From DASZQY01 sp963843565 (GTDB lineage: Bacteria; Pseudomonadota; Alphaproteobacteria; Rhizobiales; Kaistiaceae): DNA of 64,000 nt. The DNA lies in contig CAWJKY010000004.1 in NCBI GenBank assembly GCA_963843565.1, forward strand, positions 1 to 64,000, in the 5' to 3' direction. Both the position numbers and the translations under genes were made by a program. Below, in pieces: positions 12,577-23,251 of the stretch (positions are counted from its first letter, which is position 1; each line of letters opens with the position of its first letter). Below the pieces are notes generated by a model. It worked only from the letters and a program-made list of their open reading frames with translations. It made no database searches and was not told where the DNA came from.

Positions 12577-14655
12577 GTGCGGGGGCAAACGCGCCAGGCA
12601 CCGGTCGCTTATGGGGCCGCACAGGTCCCGGTCGATCTGGGTGACGAGCCGCCGCTGACCCTCGGCGAGAAGACCGACGACCCCGGAACCCCCCAGCCGC
12701 GCGCCGTCTCCTGGCGCTGGCTCACCGGGACCGTCCTCACTGGCGTGACTTCGATCGTGCTGATGGGCGCCGCGCTGATGGCAGCCCTCAGCCCCAATCA
12801 GTTCGCTGCCCGCCCCGAAGTCGTCGCCACCAACGCCCCCGACGCCTCCGGCGCCGTGTTCGGCCGCAAGGCCGACCGCATGCACCCGGCCGAACAACGC
12901 GTCTCGACCCGCCAGGTCATTCAGGTTTCGACCATCACCCGCCAGGACGGGCGCGACTTCATCAAGCCCAAGCCGTTCGTGAAGATCAGCGCCACCCTCG
13001 GCACCTCCGACCCGGAAATCGCCGCCGAGGTGCCGCCCTACAATCCGGTGCAGATCTTCGCCAACGCCGCGGCCGCCGACGACTCGGACCAGCCCACCGA
13101 CGTTTCGACGGTCGCCTCGGGCGACGATCATCTCTATGGCGCCGCCATCGACGGCGAGGTGGCGGTCAAGGTGACGGCCTTCCCGATCGCCGCACCCGAC
13201 CTTGAGGCAGGCGTCGCGCTCGATCCCTCCGAGGTCGAGCAGATCGTGCGGGTTTCGGCCAACGCCGGCAGCGGCAGCAGCGACGCCGACGTCACCGCGC
13301 TCGCCTACGACGATCCCAGCGCCGACGTCGCCGCCAGCGCCCCCTTCTCCGCTCTCGGCGTCAAGATCGTGCCGGAGAACGTCTCCAACATCGCCAAGAG
13401 CGACGCCAGCGCCTCCCTCGACGAGGGCTACCAGGAACGCATCGTCCCGGTCACCGGCAGCCAGAGCCTGCGCGACGTTCTCGATGCCAACGACATCACC
13501 GGCGACGACGCCGACGAGATCATCGCGGCTCTCTCCCAGCTGATCGACGTCAGCCGCCTGCGCGCCGGACAGCGCATCCGCATCGCCTACGCGATCGACC
13601 CCAACGCGCCGCCCAGCGTCTCCGACCTCGACGCCGACCCCAACGCCGATCCCGCGGCCGCCGCCGCCGTCCAGCAGGCGCTCCGCCCGATCCGCGTGTC
13701 GATCTACGAGGACGGCGTCCATCAGGCGACCGTGGCGCGCGGCGACAACAACGTCTTCGTGCGCGCCGACGAGCCGAGCTTCACGCCCGACCTGCTCGCC
13801 GACGTGCCCGTCACGCCGCCCGTTCAGAGCGGGCCGCCGCGCCTCTACAACGCGATCTACGAAACCGCGCTCGAACAGAAACTTCCCCAGCCGCTGATCG
13901 ACGAACTGATCCGCATCTTCGCCTACGACGTCGACCTGCAGGGGCGGGTCGGCGCCGGCGATACCCTCGACATCCTGCATTCGATGCCGGACCCGACCAA
14001 CCCCGATGCCGCCGAGCCGGAGATTCTGTACGCCTCCCTCACCCTCGGTGGCGTGCCGAAGCGCTACTACCGCTTCCGCACCCCCGACGACAACGTCGTC
14101 GACTACTATGATGAGGACGGCAAGAGCGCGAAGAAGTTCCTCATCCGCAAGCCCGTCACCGTCGGCCGCATCAGCTCAGGCTTCGGCTGGCGCGTTCACC
14201 CGATCCTCGGCTACCGGCGCCTGCACGCCGGCGTCGACTACGCCGCGCCCAAGGGCACGCCCATTTACGCCGCCGGCAACGGCATCATAGAGAAGGCAGG
14301 TCGCTCGTCGGGCTACGGCAACCTCATCATCATCCGCCACTCGAACGGCTACGAGACCGCCTACGGCCACCAGTCGGCGTTCGCCAAGGGCATCGCGCCG
14401 GGCGTCCGCGTCCGCCAGGGCCAGTTGATCGGCTATGTCGGCTCGACGGGCCTCTCGACCGGCGCCCACGTCCACTTCGAGATCCGCATCAACGGCCAGC
14501 CGGTCGATCCGCTGCGCGTGCGCCTGCCCCAGGGCCGCGTGCTGGAAAGCGACACGCTCGCCTCCTTCGAGGACGAGCGCCAGCGCATCGACGCCCTGTT
14601 CGGCAATCAGGTGCCGCCGCAGAAGGTCGCCCAGGCCGACGCGCTGACCGACTAG
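12577..14655 (+). CDS. Membrane-anchored M23 (LytM-type) metallo-endopeptidase
   Basis: A 692-residue protein with a cytoplasmic N terminus of about 45 residues and one membrane anchor (about 48-70). A long acidic periplasmic region contains a LysM/OapA-like segment around residues 285-335 (VTGSQSLRDVLDANDI). A C-terminal M23 domain spans about 525-650. The zinc ligands H550 and D554 (LHAGVDYAAP) and H631-x-H633 are intact, so it should cleave peptidoglycan cross-links. The start is GTG 12577, preceded by GAGAGCGGG; no in-frame ATG precedes the membrane segment. It points away from the rrn operon. Family members act in cell separation or envelope growth, either directly or as activators of amidases. 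Confidence 0.9.
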   Translation: MRGQTRQAPVAYGAAQVPVDLGDEPPLTLGEKTDDPGTPQPRAVSWRWLTGTVLTGVTSIVLMGAALMAALSPNQFAARPEVVATNAPDASGAVFGRKADRMHPAEQRVSTRQVIQVSTITRQDGRDFIKPKPFVKISATLGTSDPEIAAEVPPYNPVQIFANAAAADDSDQPTDVSTVASGDDHLYGAAIDGEVAVKVTAFPIAAPDLEAGVALDPSEVEQIVRVSANAGSGSSDADVTALAYDDPSADVAASAPFSALGVKIVPENVSNIAKSDASASLDEGYQERIVPVTGSQSLRDVLDANDITGDDADEIIAALSQLIDVSRLRAGQRIRIAYAIDPNAPPSVSDLDADPNADPAAAAAVQQALRPIRVSIYEDGVHQATVARGDNNVFVRADEPSFTPDLLADVPVTPPVQSGPPRLYNAIYETALEQKLPQPLIDELIRIFAYDVDLQGRVGAGDTLDILHSMPDPTNPDAAEPEILYASLTLGGVPKRYYRFRTPDDNVVDYYDEDGKSAKKFLIRKPVTVGRISSGFGWRVHPILGYRRLHAGVDYAAPKGTPIYAAGNGIIEKAGRSSGYGNLIIIRHSNGYETAYGHQSAFAKGIAPGVRVRQGQLIGYVGSTGLSTGAHVHFEIRINGQPVDPLRVRLPQGRVLESDTLASFEDERQRIDALFGNQVPPQKVAQADALTD

Positions 14656-14674
14656 GTCATCCGCACCGCCCCCG

Positions 14675-15022
14675 CTACGCCGGGGCGGGTTTGTCGGTCC
14701 ACACCGCCAGTTCGTTGCCGCCGGGATCGCGGAAGTGAAACCGCCGCCCGCCAGGGAAGGCGTAGGTCGGACGGACGATCGCGCCCCCTGCCCGCTCCAC
14801 CGCCTGGACGGCCGCTTCGAGATCGGCCGCGTAGAGGATTGGCAATGGTGGCGCCGGCGCGCCGTTCTGGATGCCGCCGTCGAGCCCCGCCTCGGCGAAG
14901 CCGGCATAGTCCGGGCCATAGTCGACGAACGACCAGCCGAAGGCAGCGCCGTAGAACTGCTTCATGGCGCCGAGGTCGGCGCCGTAGAGTTCCAGGTAGT
15001 CGAGCTTGCGATCCTGAGGCAT
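14675..15022 (-). CDS. VOC family (glyoxalase/bleomycin-resistance fold) protein
   Basis: A 115-residue protein with one vicinal-oxygen-chelate module pair: an N-terminal beta-alpha unit (YLELYGADLGAMKQFYGAAFGW) and a C-terminal strand set ending in FRDPGGNELAVW, where the glutamate is the usual metal ligand. Substrate is unknown; many relatives are annotated only as glyoxalase-like. The ATG at 15022 is preceded by GGAGGG, a clear ribosome binding site. It lies 90 bases downstream of clpB on the same strand and converges with the M23 gene. Confidence 0.85.
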   Translation of the reverse strand: MPQDRKLDYLELYGADLGAMKQFYGAAFGWSFVDYGPDYAGFAEAGLDGGIQNGAPAPPLPILYAADLEAAVQAVERAGGAIVRPTYAFPGGRRFHFRDPGGNELAVWTDKPAPA

Positions 15023-15112
15023 CGGTCACCCTCCAACTGTTCTGCTTTTGTTCTCACATGATTGGTCCGCCGAGTCAACAGACCCGGCGGACCTGAAGGT
15101 GACTGCGGTGGC

Positions 15113-17731
<2,619 letters not shown>

Positions 17732-17859
17732 CTCTGTCTTCCCTTTCCCGGCTCGGGAACACCGTCTGGCACAGCAGCCCGGCGATCCACGTTTTCCGTG
17801 TGGCCGCCGTATCCCGGCAGCCCCGATCCCCCCGACATGGGGCGGTCCGTCACCGGGAA

Positions 17860-17891
17860 AGATGGGGACTGATGGCGCCGAACGGAAGGGG
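17860..17891 (-). promoter_or_regulatory. Candidate RpoH (heat-shock) promoter of clpB
   Basis: On the minus strand CCCCATCT (17860-17867) matches the sigma-32 -10 consensus CCCCATnT. Fifteen bases upstream is CCCCTTCCG (17883-17891), a partial match to the CCCTTGAA -35. The leader to the clpB start would be about 120 bases. The -35 is weak. Confidence 0.4.
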
Positions 17892-17967
17892 CGGCGGCGC
17901 CTCTTCGCCAAAACTTAACCCTGCCTGCCTAGTCTCGGCCGGTTCGATCGACCGCACGGGAACGGCC

Positions 17968-19428
17968 ATGGCCTCGACCGCGATTGCCCCGGCCCACGAC
18001 GCTGCGCCGGTTTCTCCGGCGGCACTCCCCTGTCTGGTCGCGACCGTCGCCTACGTCGTGATCCTCATCGTCGGCGGCAATCTCCTCAACGACGCCGACT
18101 CCTACTGGCACCTCGCCGTCGGCCAGTGGATCGTCGACAACGGCTTCCCGCACGCCGATCCGTTCTCGTTCACCTTCGCCGGGCACCCGTGGATCGCCAA
18201 GGAGTGGCTGTCGCAGGTGCTCTACTACGGCGCCTGGCATCTGGCCGGCTGGCCGGGCGTCGTGCTTCTGGCCGCCGCAGCCATCGCCACCGCGTTCGGG
18301 CTGCTGGCGCGCTTTCTGGAAGACCGGCTGGCGCCGGCGACCGCCCTCGTTTTCGTCGCGGCGGCGTTCATGCTGGTGGCGCCGCACGCGCTCGCCCGCC
18401 CGCACGCGCTGGCGATGCCGGTCATGATCGGCTGGATGGGCGGGCTGCTCTACGCGGCCGAGCAGAAGAAGGCGCCGTCCTACTGGCTGCTGCCGCTGAT
18501 GGTCGCCTGGGCAAACCTCCACGGCGGCTTCGTCTTCGGTATCTTCATGGTCGGCGCCTTCGGCCTCGACGCCGTCGCGGCCGCCGCACCGGCCGACCGC
18601 TGGCGCGCGGCAGGCGCGTGGGTGCGCTTCGCGATCCTGGCGCTGATCGCAGCCTGCATTACGCCCTACGGACCGGAATCGTTCCTGGCCGCTTTCCGCG
18701 TGCTCGATCTGGGCTCGGCGCTCAACTTCATCGACGAGTGGCGGGCGGCCGACTTCAGCCACCTTGCCGGCCTCGAAATCGCCCTGCTGCTCGGCATCGG
18801 CTTCGCCCTGTGGCGCGGCTTCACGCTGCCCTGGCCGCGCATCGTGATCCTCGTCGGCCTGATCCACATGGCGCTTTCCGCCGAGCGCAACGCCGAGCTC
18901 CTCGGGCTGATCGCGCCGCTGCTGATCGCCGCGCCGCTCGCCCGGCAGGTTCCCGCGGTTGCCGCCGGCGCTGAACTGCCGCGCCGCGCCGACACCCTCG
19001 CCGGGGTCGCGCTGGCCCTCCTCATCCCGCTCAGCGCCGCCTTCGCCACGCTCGCCAACTACGCCCCGTCGGCGAGCATCACGCCGACCGCCGCGGTCGA
19101 GGCGCTGACCGCGGCCAACGCCAGGCGTGTCTTCAACGACTACACCTTCGGTGGCTATCTGGTTTCACGAGGCGTCCCGACCTTCATCGACGGCCGCACC
19201 GAGCTGTTCGGCGCCAAATTCGTCGCCCGCTATGCCGAGGGTGTTTCGCTCGCCGACCTCAACTCCTTCACCAGAATGCTCGACACCTACGACATCGACG
19301 CGACGCTGCTGCCACCCGGCACGCCCGCGGTCGCGCTGCTTGACATGCTGCCCGGCTGGCAGCGCCTTTACGCCGACGACACCGCGGTCGCCCACGTCCG
19401 CACGCCGCTCCGCCCCACGCTGCCGTGA
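17968..19428 (+). CDS. Polytopic membrane protein, probably GT-C glycosyltransferase-like
   Basis: A 486-residue protein with about ten hydrophobic segments. After the first (about 18-38) comes a periplasmic loop with NDADSYWHLAVGQWIVD, followed by HADPFSFTF and WIAKEWLSQ. A DxD-type acidic motif after helix 1 is typical of GT-C glycosyltransferases, and the C-terminal region (about 375-486) is soluble. Similar uncharacterised proteins occur in other Alphaproteobacteria. I chose ATG 17968 as it begins just before the first membrane helix; earlier starts would overlap the clpB promoter region. It is divergent from clpB and followed 50 bases later by the MOSC gene. The function is inferred from topology only. 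Confidence 0.7.
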   Translation: MASTAIAPAHDAAPVSPAALPCLVATVAYVVILIVGGNLLNDADSYWHLAVGQWIVDNGFPHADPFSFTFAGHPWIAKEWLSQVLYYGAWHLAGWPGVVLLAAAAIATAFGLLARFLEDRLAPATALVFVAAAFMLVAPHALARPHALAMPVMIGWMGGLLYAAEQKKAPSYWLLPLMVAWANLHGGFVFGIFMVGAFGLDAVAAAAPADRWRAAGAWVRFAILALIAACITPYGPESFLAAFRVLDLGSALNFIDEWRAADFSHLAGLEIALLLGIGFALWRGFTLPWPRIVILVGLIHMALSAERNAELLGLIAPLLIAAPLARQVPAVAAGAELPRRADTLAGVALALLIPLSAAFATLANYAPSASITPTAAVEALTAANARRVFNDYTFGGYLVSRGVPTFIDGRTELFGAKFVARYAEGVSLADLNSFTRMLDTYDIDATLLPPGTPAVALLDMLPGWQRLYADDTAVAHVRTPLRPTLP

Positions 19429-19478
19429 CGCCTGGCCGGGGTTGACGGGCGACCGGCACTCGGCTCCCTTGGCGCGCG

Positions 19479-20234
19479 ATGACCCAGCTCACCTCCATCT
19501 ATCGCTATCCGGTCAAAGGACTGTCGGCCGAGAAGCTTCGCCGGGTGACCCTCGCCGTCGGCGAGACGTTGCCCTTCGACCGCGCCTACGCCATCGAGAA
19601 CGGGCCGTCCGGGTTCGACCCGGCGGCGCCGAAGCACTTCCCCAAGATCGTGTTCCTGATGCTGATGCGCCACGAGCGCCTCGCCGAACTCGCCACCACG
19701 TTCGACGACGCAACCGCCACGCTCACGATCCGCCAGGACGGTGCGGTGGTCGCGGAAGGGAACCTCGAGACCGATGAGGGACGGAGCGCGATCGCAGCGT
19801 TCTTCGACACGTTCGCGGCGAAGGAGCTGAAGGGGCCGGCGAAGGTGCTGCACGGCGCCGGTCACTCGTTTTCCGATTCGCGTCACAAAGTCGTTTCGCT
19901 GATCAACCTCGAGACCGTGCGCGCCCTCGGCAAGGACCTCGGCGCCGATCTTCATCCGCTGCGTTTTCGGGGAAATCTCTACGTGGAGGACCTACCGGCC
20001 TGGACGGAATTCGACTGGCTCGACAAGACGCTGCGCATCGGCGAGGCGCGTTTCACTGTGACCAAGCGCATCGACCGCTGCGACGCCACCAACGTCAACC
20101 CGCTGACGGCGGCGCGCGACCTGACGCTGCCAAAGACGATGCAAATCGCCTACGGGCACGCCGATTGCGGCGTTGCCCTCGAGGTCACTGGCGCCGGAAC
20201 GATTGCAGAAGGAGACGCGGTCAGCGTCGACTGA
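19479..20234 (+). CDS. MOSC domain-containing protein
   Basis: A 251-residue protein with an N-terminal MOSC_N beta-barrel (1-115; LTSIYRYPVKGLSAE is characteristic) and a C-terminal MOSC domain. The conserved cysteine C201 in KRIDRCDATNVNP is present. MOSC proteins bind a molybdenum cofactor or transfer sulfur; examples are molybdenum cofactor sulfurase C termini, YiiM and mARC. The single-gene context gives no substrate. It ends three bases from the converging DUF4167 gene. Confidence 0.88.
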   Translation: MTQLTSIYRYPVKGLSAEKLRRVTLAVGETLPFDRAYAIENGPSGFDPAAPKHFPKIVFLMLMRHERLAELATTFDDATATLTIRQDGAVVAEGNLETDEGRSAIAAFFDTFAAKELKGPAKVLHGAGHSFSDSRHKVVSLINLETVRALGKDLGADLHPLRFRGNLYVEDLPAWTEFDWLDKTLRIGEARFTVTKRIDRCDATNVNPLTAARDLTLPKTMQIAYGHADCGVALEVTGAGTIAEGDAVSVD

Positions 20235-20237
20235 ACC

Positions 20238-20921
20238 TCAGTCGTCGCCGGCCGGATCGCCACTTGCCTCGACCGGCTCGGGAGCCGGAGCGGCGGCCTG
20301 TTCGGCGCGATCGCCGTTGACGTTGTCGCGATACGGGCGCCGCCGGCGATTGCGATAGCCGCCACCGCCCGGCTGGCCCTGCGGCCGACCGCCCTGGTTC
20401 TCGTCGCCGGACGTTTCGTCATTCGACGACTCACCGGCCGCGGCCGCACTCTGACCGTTTGGCTGGTTGCCGTTGAGGTAGGGCTGCTCGGCCGCGTTCG
20501 GCTGCTCGGCGTTCTGCTGCGGCTGGCGATTGCCCTGATAGCCGTTGTCGCGTCCGCCACCGTAGGCGGCGCCGTTGCCCTGCTGTCCGCCCGACGCACC
20601 GGCCTCGTCGTCGTCATCGCCGTCGTCGTTGCGATAGATCGGCTGCTGTTGCGGCTGCGGCATCTGGGCCTGCGCGGCCGCGACGATCCGGTAATAGTGC
20701 TCGGCGTGCTGGAGATAGTTCTCCGCCGCCACCCGGTCGCCACTCGCCTGCGCGTCGCGCGCAAGCTGCACGTACTTCTCGGCGACATGCAGCGCGGTGC
20801 CGCGAATCTTAACGTCGCCCCCGTTGCTCTCGTAGGACCGTGTCAGGGGGTTTGGCCCCTTGCGGTTACGGTTACGCATACGGTTCTTGTTGTGATGCTG
20901 GTTAGGCTGTCCTTGCCTCAT
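20238..20921 (-). CDS. DUF4167 domain-containing protein
   Basis: A 227-residue protein. The first 40 residues are very basic and Asn/Arg-rich (RMRNRNRKGPNPLTRSYESNG), followed by a helical unit at 43-82 with an AEKYVQLARDA and YLQHAEHYYRI pattern. This is the DUF4167 signature. The rest is low-complexity Gln/Gly/Asn/Asp with short RNRRRRPYRD basic clusters, so a nucleic-acid-binding role is plausible but unproven. The family is usually encoded next to prmC-prfA in Hyphomicrobiales, as here. The ATG at 20921 with AGAAGAGAG upstream sets the start. The frame lies far (381 bases) from prmC and seems to have its own promoter and a long leader. Confidence 0.9.
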   Translation of the reverse strand: MRQGQPNQHHNKNRMRNRNRKGPNPLTRSYESNGGDVKIRGTALHVAEKYVQLARDAQASGDRVAAENYLQHAEHYYRIVAAAQAQMPQPQQQPIYRNDDGDDDDEAGASGGQQGNGAAYGGGRDNGYQGNRQPQQNAEQPNAAEQPYLNGNQPNGQSAAAAGESSNDETSGDENQGGRPQGQPGGGGYRNRRRRPYRDNVNGDRAEQAAAPAPEPVEASGDPAGDD

Positions 20922-21302
20922 GCGAAGGCTCTCTTCTGTGGAACACAAACGTCCCGATTATGCCGACTGCCCTGGCGCCCGCATGGCGCAAGGGTCGCGT
21001 CGGAATCCCGACGGCATCCGGCTAAGCCGGGACCGTCGCTCTGGCCTCTGACGTTGACTCACCCGGTCGAGGTTTCCTCAAGAAGCAGGAAGCCGCTGGT
21101 GCCGGTCGGTCCGAACTGAAAACAGTCCGTACAAGAGGGACGGTGTCAGGTCGCGTTCCGTTCGGTTGGGTTTTGCTTTCCAGCGCCCGATGCCGCGACG
21201 TCCATGCAAACTCAGCAATGGACCGTACCCGTCTGTTCGGCGTCAGGAACCTAACGTGTTCGCGCCGGATTTCCAAGCGCATTTTTCCGCCAATCCCAAC
21301 GG
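20922..21302 (-). other. Intergenic region: long leader of the DUF4167 gene
   Basis: No coding sequence is convincing in these 381 bases. On the minus strand it holds a promoter candidate at 21248-21276. It also holds a hairpin at 21112-21129, a seven-pair stem CGGACTG/CAGTTCG with one G-U pair and a UUUU loop. If the promoter is right, the DUF4167 mRNA has a leader of about 320 bases. Confidence 0.5.
21248..21276 (-). promoter_or_regulatory. Candidate promoter of the DUF4167 gene
   Basis: TTGGAA (21271-21276) and TAGGTT (21248-21253) are spaced by 17 bases on the minus strand. The boxes are moderate matches to the housekeeping consensus. Confidence 0.45.
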
Positions 21303-22181
21303 TTAACCAAAGGTCTCATTGGCCCCGCGACGAAGGCACGCCATCCGGTCGATCCCGGCAAGGTCGCGCCGGAACGTCACCTGATAGCGATGGGCCCGGG
21401 CGATTTCGCCCACGGCCCCGGCCTGGCCCGCACCAATCTCAAGAAACGCTGAGCCGTCTTGCGAAAGCACCCGGTCGAGACCGGCGAAGATGGCGCGGTA
21501 GGCGGCAAGCCCGTCAGCGCCGCCGTCAAGCGACAGATGGGGATCGTGGTCGCGCACGTCAACGGCAAGGCCCGCGATCTCTCGAGACTCGATATAGGGC
21601 GGGTTGGCGGCGACGACATCGAAGCGGCGGCCGAGCGCGGCGCTCCAGTCGCCGACCACGAACGAGGCGCGATCGGCGAGATGCAGGCGCCGCGCGTTGG
21701 TGTGCGCGACGCGGACCGCGTCTTCCGACAGGTCGACGCCGACGCCGGACGCCCGCGGCAGCTCCGCCAGCAGCGCCAGCAAGATTGCGCCCGAACCAGT
21801 GCCGAGATCGAGGATGGCAATCGCACTGTCGCGCGCGACGGTATCGAGGACCGCGTCGACAATCGTCTCGGTGTCGGGACGCGGGACGAGCGTCGCGGGG
21901 CCGAGCGTCAGCGTCAGTCCGTAGAACGCCTGCGCGCGGACGATGCGCGCCACCGGCTCGCCGGCCGCACGCCGCCGGGCAAGCGCCAGCACGCGCGCGC
22001 GAACTTCGTCGGCGACCGGTTCTTCATCGCGAAGCGCGAGATCGGCGGGCGAACCCCCGACCACGTGCGCGACGAGAATGCGTGCATCGAGCGCGGCGCT
22101 CTCACTGGTGTCGCGAAGCAGGCGCGCCACCTCGCGGCGGAGCGCGGCGACCGTCGCCGAGGCCAGCGTCACCGCGCTCAC
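21303..22181 (-). CDS. prmC: Peptide chain release factor N5-glutamine methyltransferase PrmC (HemK)
   Basis: A 292-residue SAM-dependent methyltransferase that methylates the glutamine of the GGQ motif in release factors. The helical N-terminal domain (1-85) is followed by the Rossmann domain with SAM motif DLGTGSGA (125-132) and the catalytic NPPY (193-196), which contacts the glutamine side chain. The GTG start overlaps the prfA stop by four bases (GTGA), indicating translational coupling with its own substrate gene. Length and motifs are normal. Confidence 0.97.
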   Translation of the reverse strand: MSAVTLASATVAALRREVARLLRDTSESAALDARILVAHVVGGSPADLALRDEEPVADEVRARVLALARRRAAGEPVARIVRAQAFYGLTLTLGPATLVPRPDTETIVDAVLDTVARDSAIAILDLGTGSGAILLALLAELPRASGVGVDLSEDAVRVAHTNARRLHLADRASFVVGDWSAALGRRFDVVAANPPYIESREIAGLAVDVRDHDPHLSLDGGADGLAAYRAIFAGLDRVLSQDGSAFLEIGAGQAGAVGEIARAHRYQVTFRRDLAGIDRMACLRRGANETFG

Positions 22182-23239
22182 GCGGTGCCTTCCGCCGCCA
22201 GCAGCGTCGCCTGATGGTCGGTGGTGAGCGCGTCGAGCAGTTCGTCCAGCGCCTCGCCGGCCAGCACCTTCTCGAGCTGGTAGAGGGTCATGTTGATGCG
22301 GTGGTCGGTGACCCGCCCCTGCGGATAATTGTAGGTGCGGATGCGTTCCGAGCGGTCGCCGCTGCCAATCTGGCCCTTGCGGGCGGCGGAACGCTCGTCG
22401 GCAAGCTTCTCGCGCTCCACCTCGTAAAGCCGCGAGCGCATGAGTTGCATCGCCTGGATGCGGTTCTGGTGCTGCGAGCGCGACGACACGGTCACCGAGA
22501 TGCCGGTCGGGACGTGGGTCATGCGCACTGCCGAATCGGTCGTGTTGGCGTGCTGGCCGCCCTTGGAAGAAGCGCGCAGCGTCTCGACGGAAAGGTCCTC
22601 CGGCCGGATATCGACGTCGACGTCCTCGGCTTCCGGCAGCACCGCGACGGTCGCGGCGGAGGTGTGGATGCGCCCCTGCGCCTCGGTCGCCGGGACCCGC
22701 TGGACGCGGTGGACGCCCGACTCGAACTTCAACCGGGCGAACACGCCCCGCCCCGCCACCCGCGCGATGATTTCCTTGTAGCCGCCCGCCTCGCCGTCGC
22801 TCTCCGACAGCACCTCGACCTTCCAGCGGTGCAGATCGGCATAGCGCTGGTACATGCGGAAGAGATCGCCGGCGAACAGCGCCGCTTCGCTGCCGCCGGT
22901 TCCGGCGCGGATTTCCAGGATGGCGCTCTTCTCGTCGGCGGCATCCTTGGGCAGCAGCAGGAAGCGAATCTTCTCCTCAAGGGCCGCGATCTTCTCGTCG
23001 AGGGCGCCCGCCTCGGCTTCCGCCATCTCGCCCATCTCGGGATCGTCGAGAAGCTGGGTGAGATCGGCGCGCTCCTTTTCGGCGGCGATCAGCTCGAGGT
23101 TAGCGGCGTTGATCGGCTCGATCTCGGCGCGTTCGCGGGCAAGCTTCACCCGCGTCTCGCGGTCGATGTTCTGGGCGAGCTTCTCGTCGATGACGCCGAG
23201 GCGCGCGATCAGGCCGTTGATCTTTTCACGGGGCAGCAT
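22178..23239 (-). CDS. prfA: Peptide chain release factor 1
   Basis: A 353-residue class I release factor. The codon-recognition tripeptide PAT lies at 183-185 (in RVPATEAQGR), which identifies RF1, the factor for UAA and UAG. The GGQ motif at 227-229 triggers peptidyl-tRNA hydrolysis. The ATG at 23239 follows the ptsP stop by 12 bases, and its 3' end overlaps prmC. The order ptsP-prfA-prmC is conserved in rhizobia. Confidence 0.98.
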   Translation of the reverse strand: MLPREKINGLIARLGVIDEKLAQNIDRETRVKLARERAEIEPINAANLELIAAEKERADLTQLLDDPEMGEMAEAEAGALDEKIAALEEKIRFLLLPKDAADEKSAILEIRAGTGGSEAALFAGDLFRMYQRYADLHRWKVEVLSESDGEAGGYKEIIARVAGRGVFARLKFESGVHRVQRVPATEAQGRIHTSAATVAVLPEAEDVDVDIRPEDLSVETLRASSKGGQHANTTDSAVRMTHVPTGISVTVSSRSQHQNRIQAMQLMRSRLYEVEREKLADERSAARKGQIGSGDRSERIRTYNYPQGRVTDHRINMTLYQLEKVLAGEALDELLDALTTDHQATLLAAEGTA

Positions 23240-23251
23240 GTGGGGACGCTT

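Noticed and set aside
12382..13980. A 532-codon minus-strand frame and similar long frames opposite the M23, clpB and cobT genes
   Set aside because: They mirror real genes with clear catalytic motifs and carry no motifs themselves.
20940..21140. A tRNA-like or 6S-like RNA in the DUF4167 leader
   Set aside because: Apart from one hairpin I could not form a cloverleaf or the long bulged stem of 6S RNA.
21022..21282. An 86-codon minus-strand frame upstream of DUF4167
   Set aside because: It has no ribosome binding site, an odd composition, and overlaps the promoter and hairpin candidates. I treat the region as leader.
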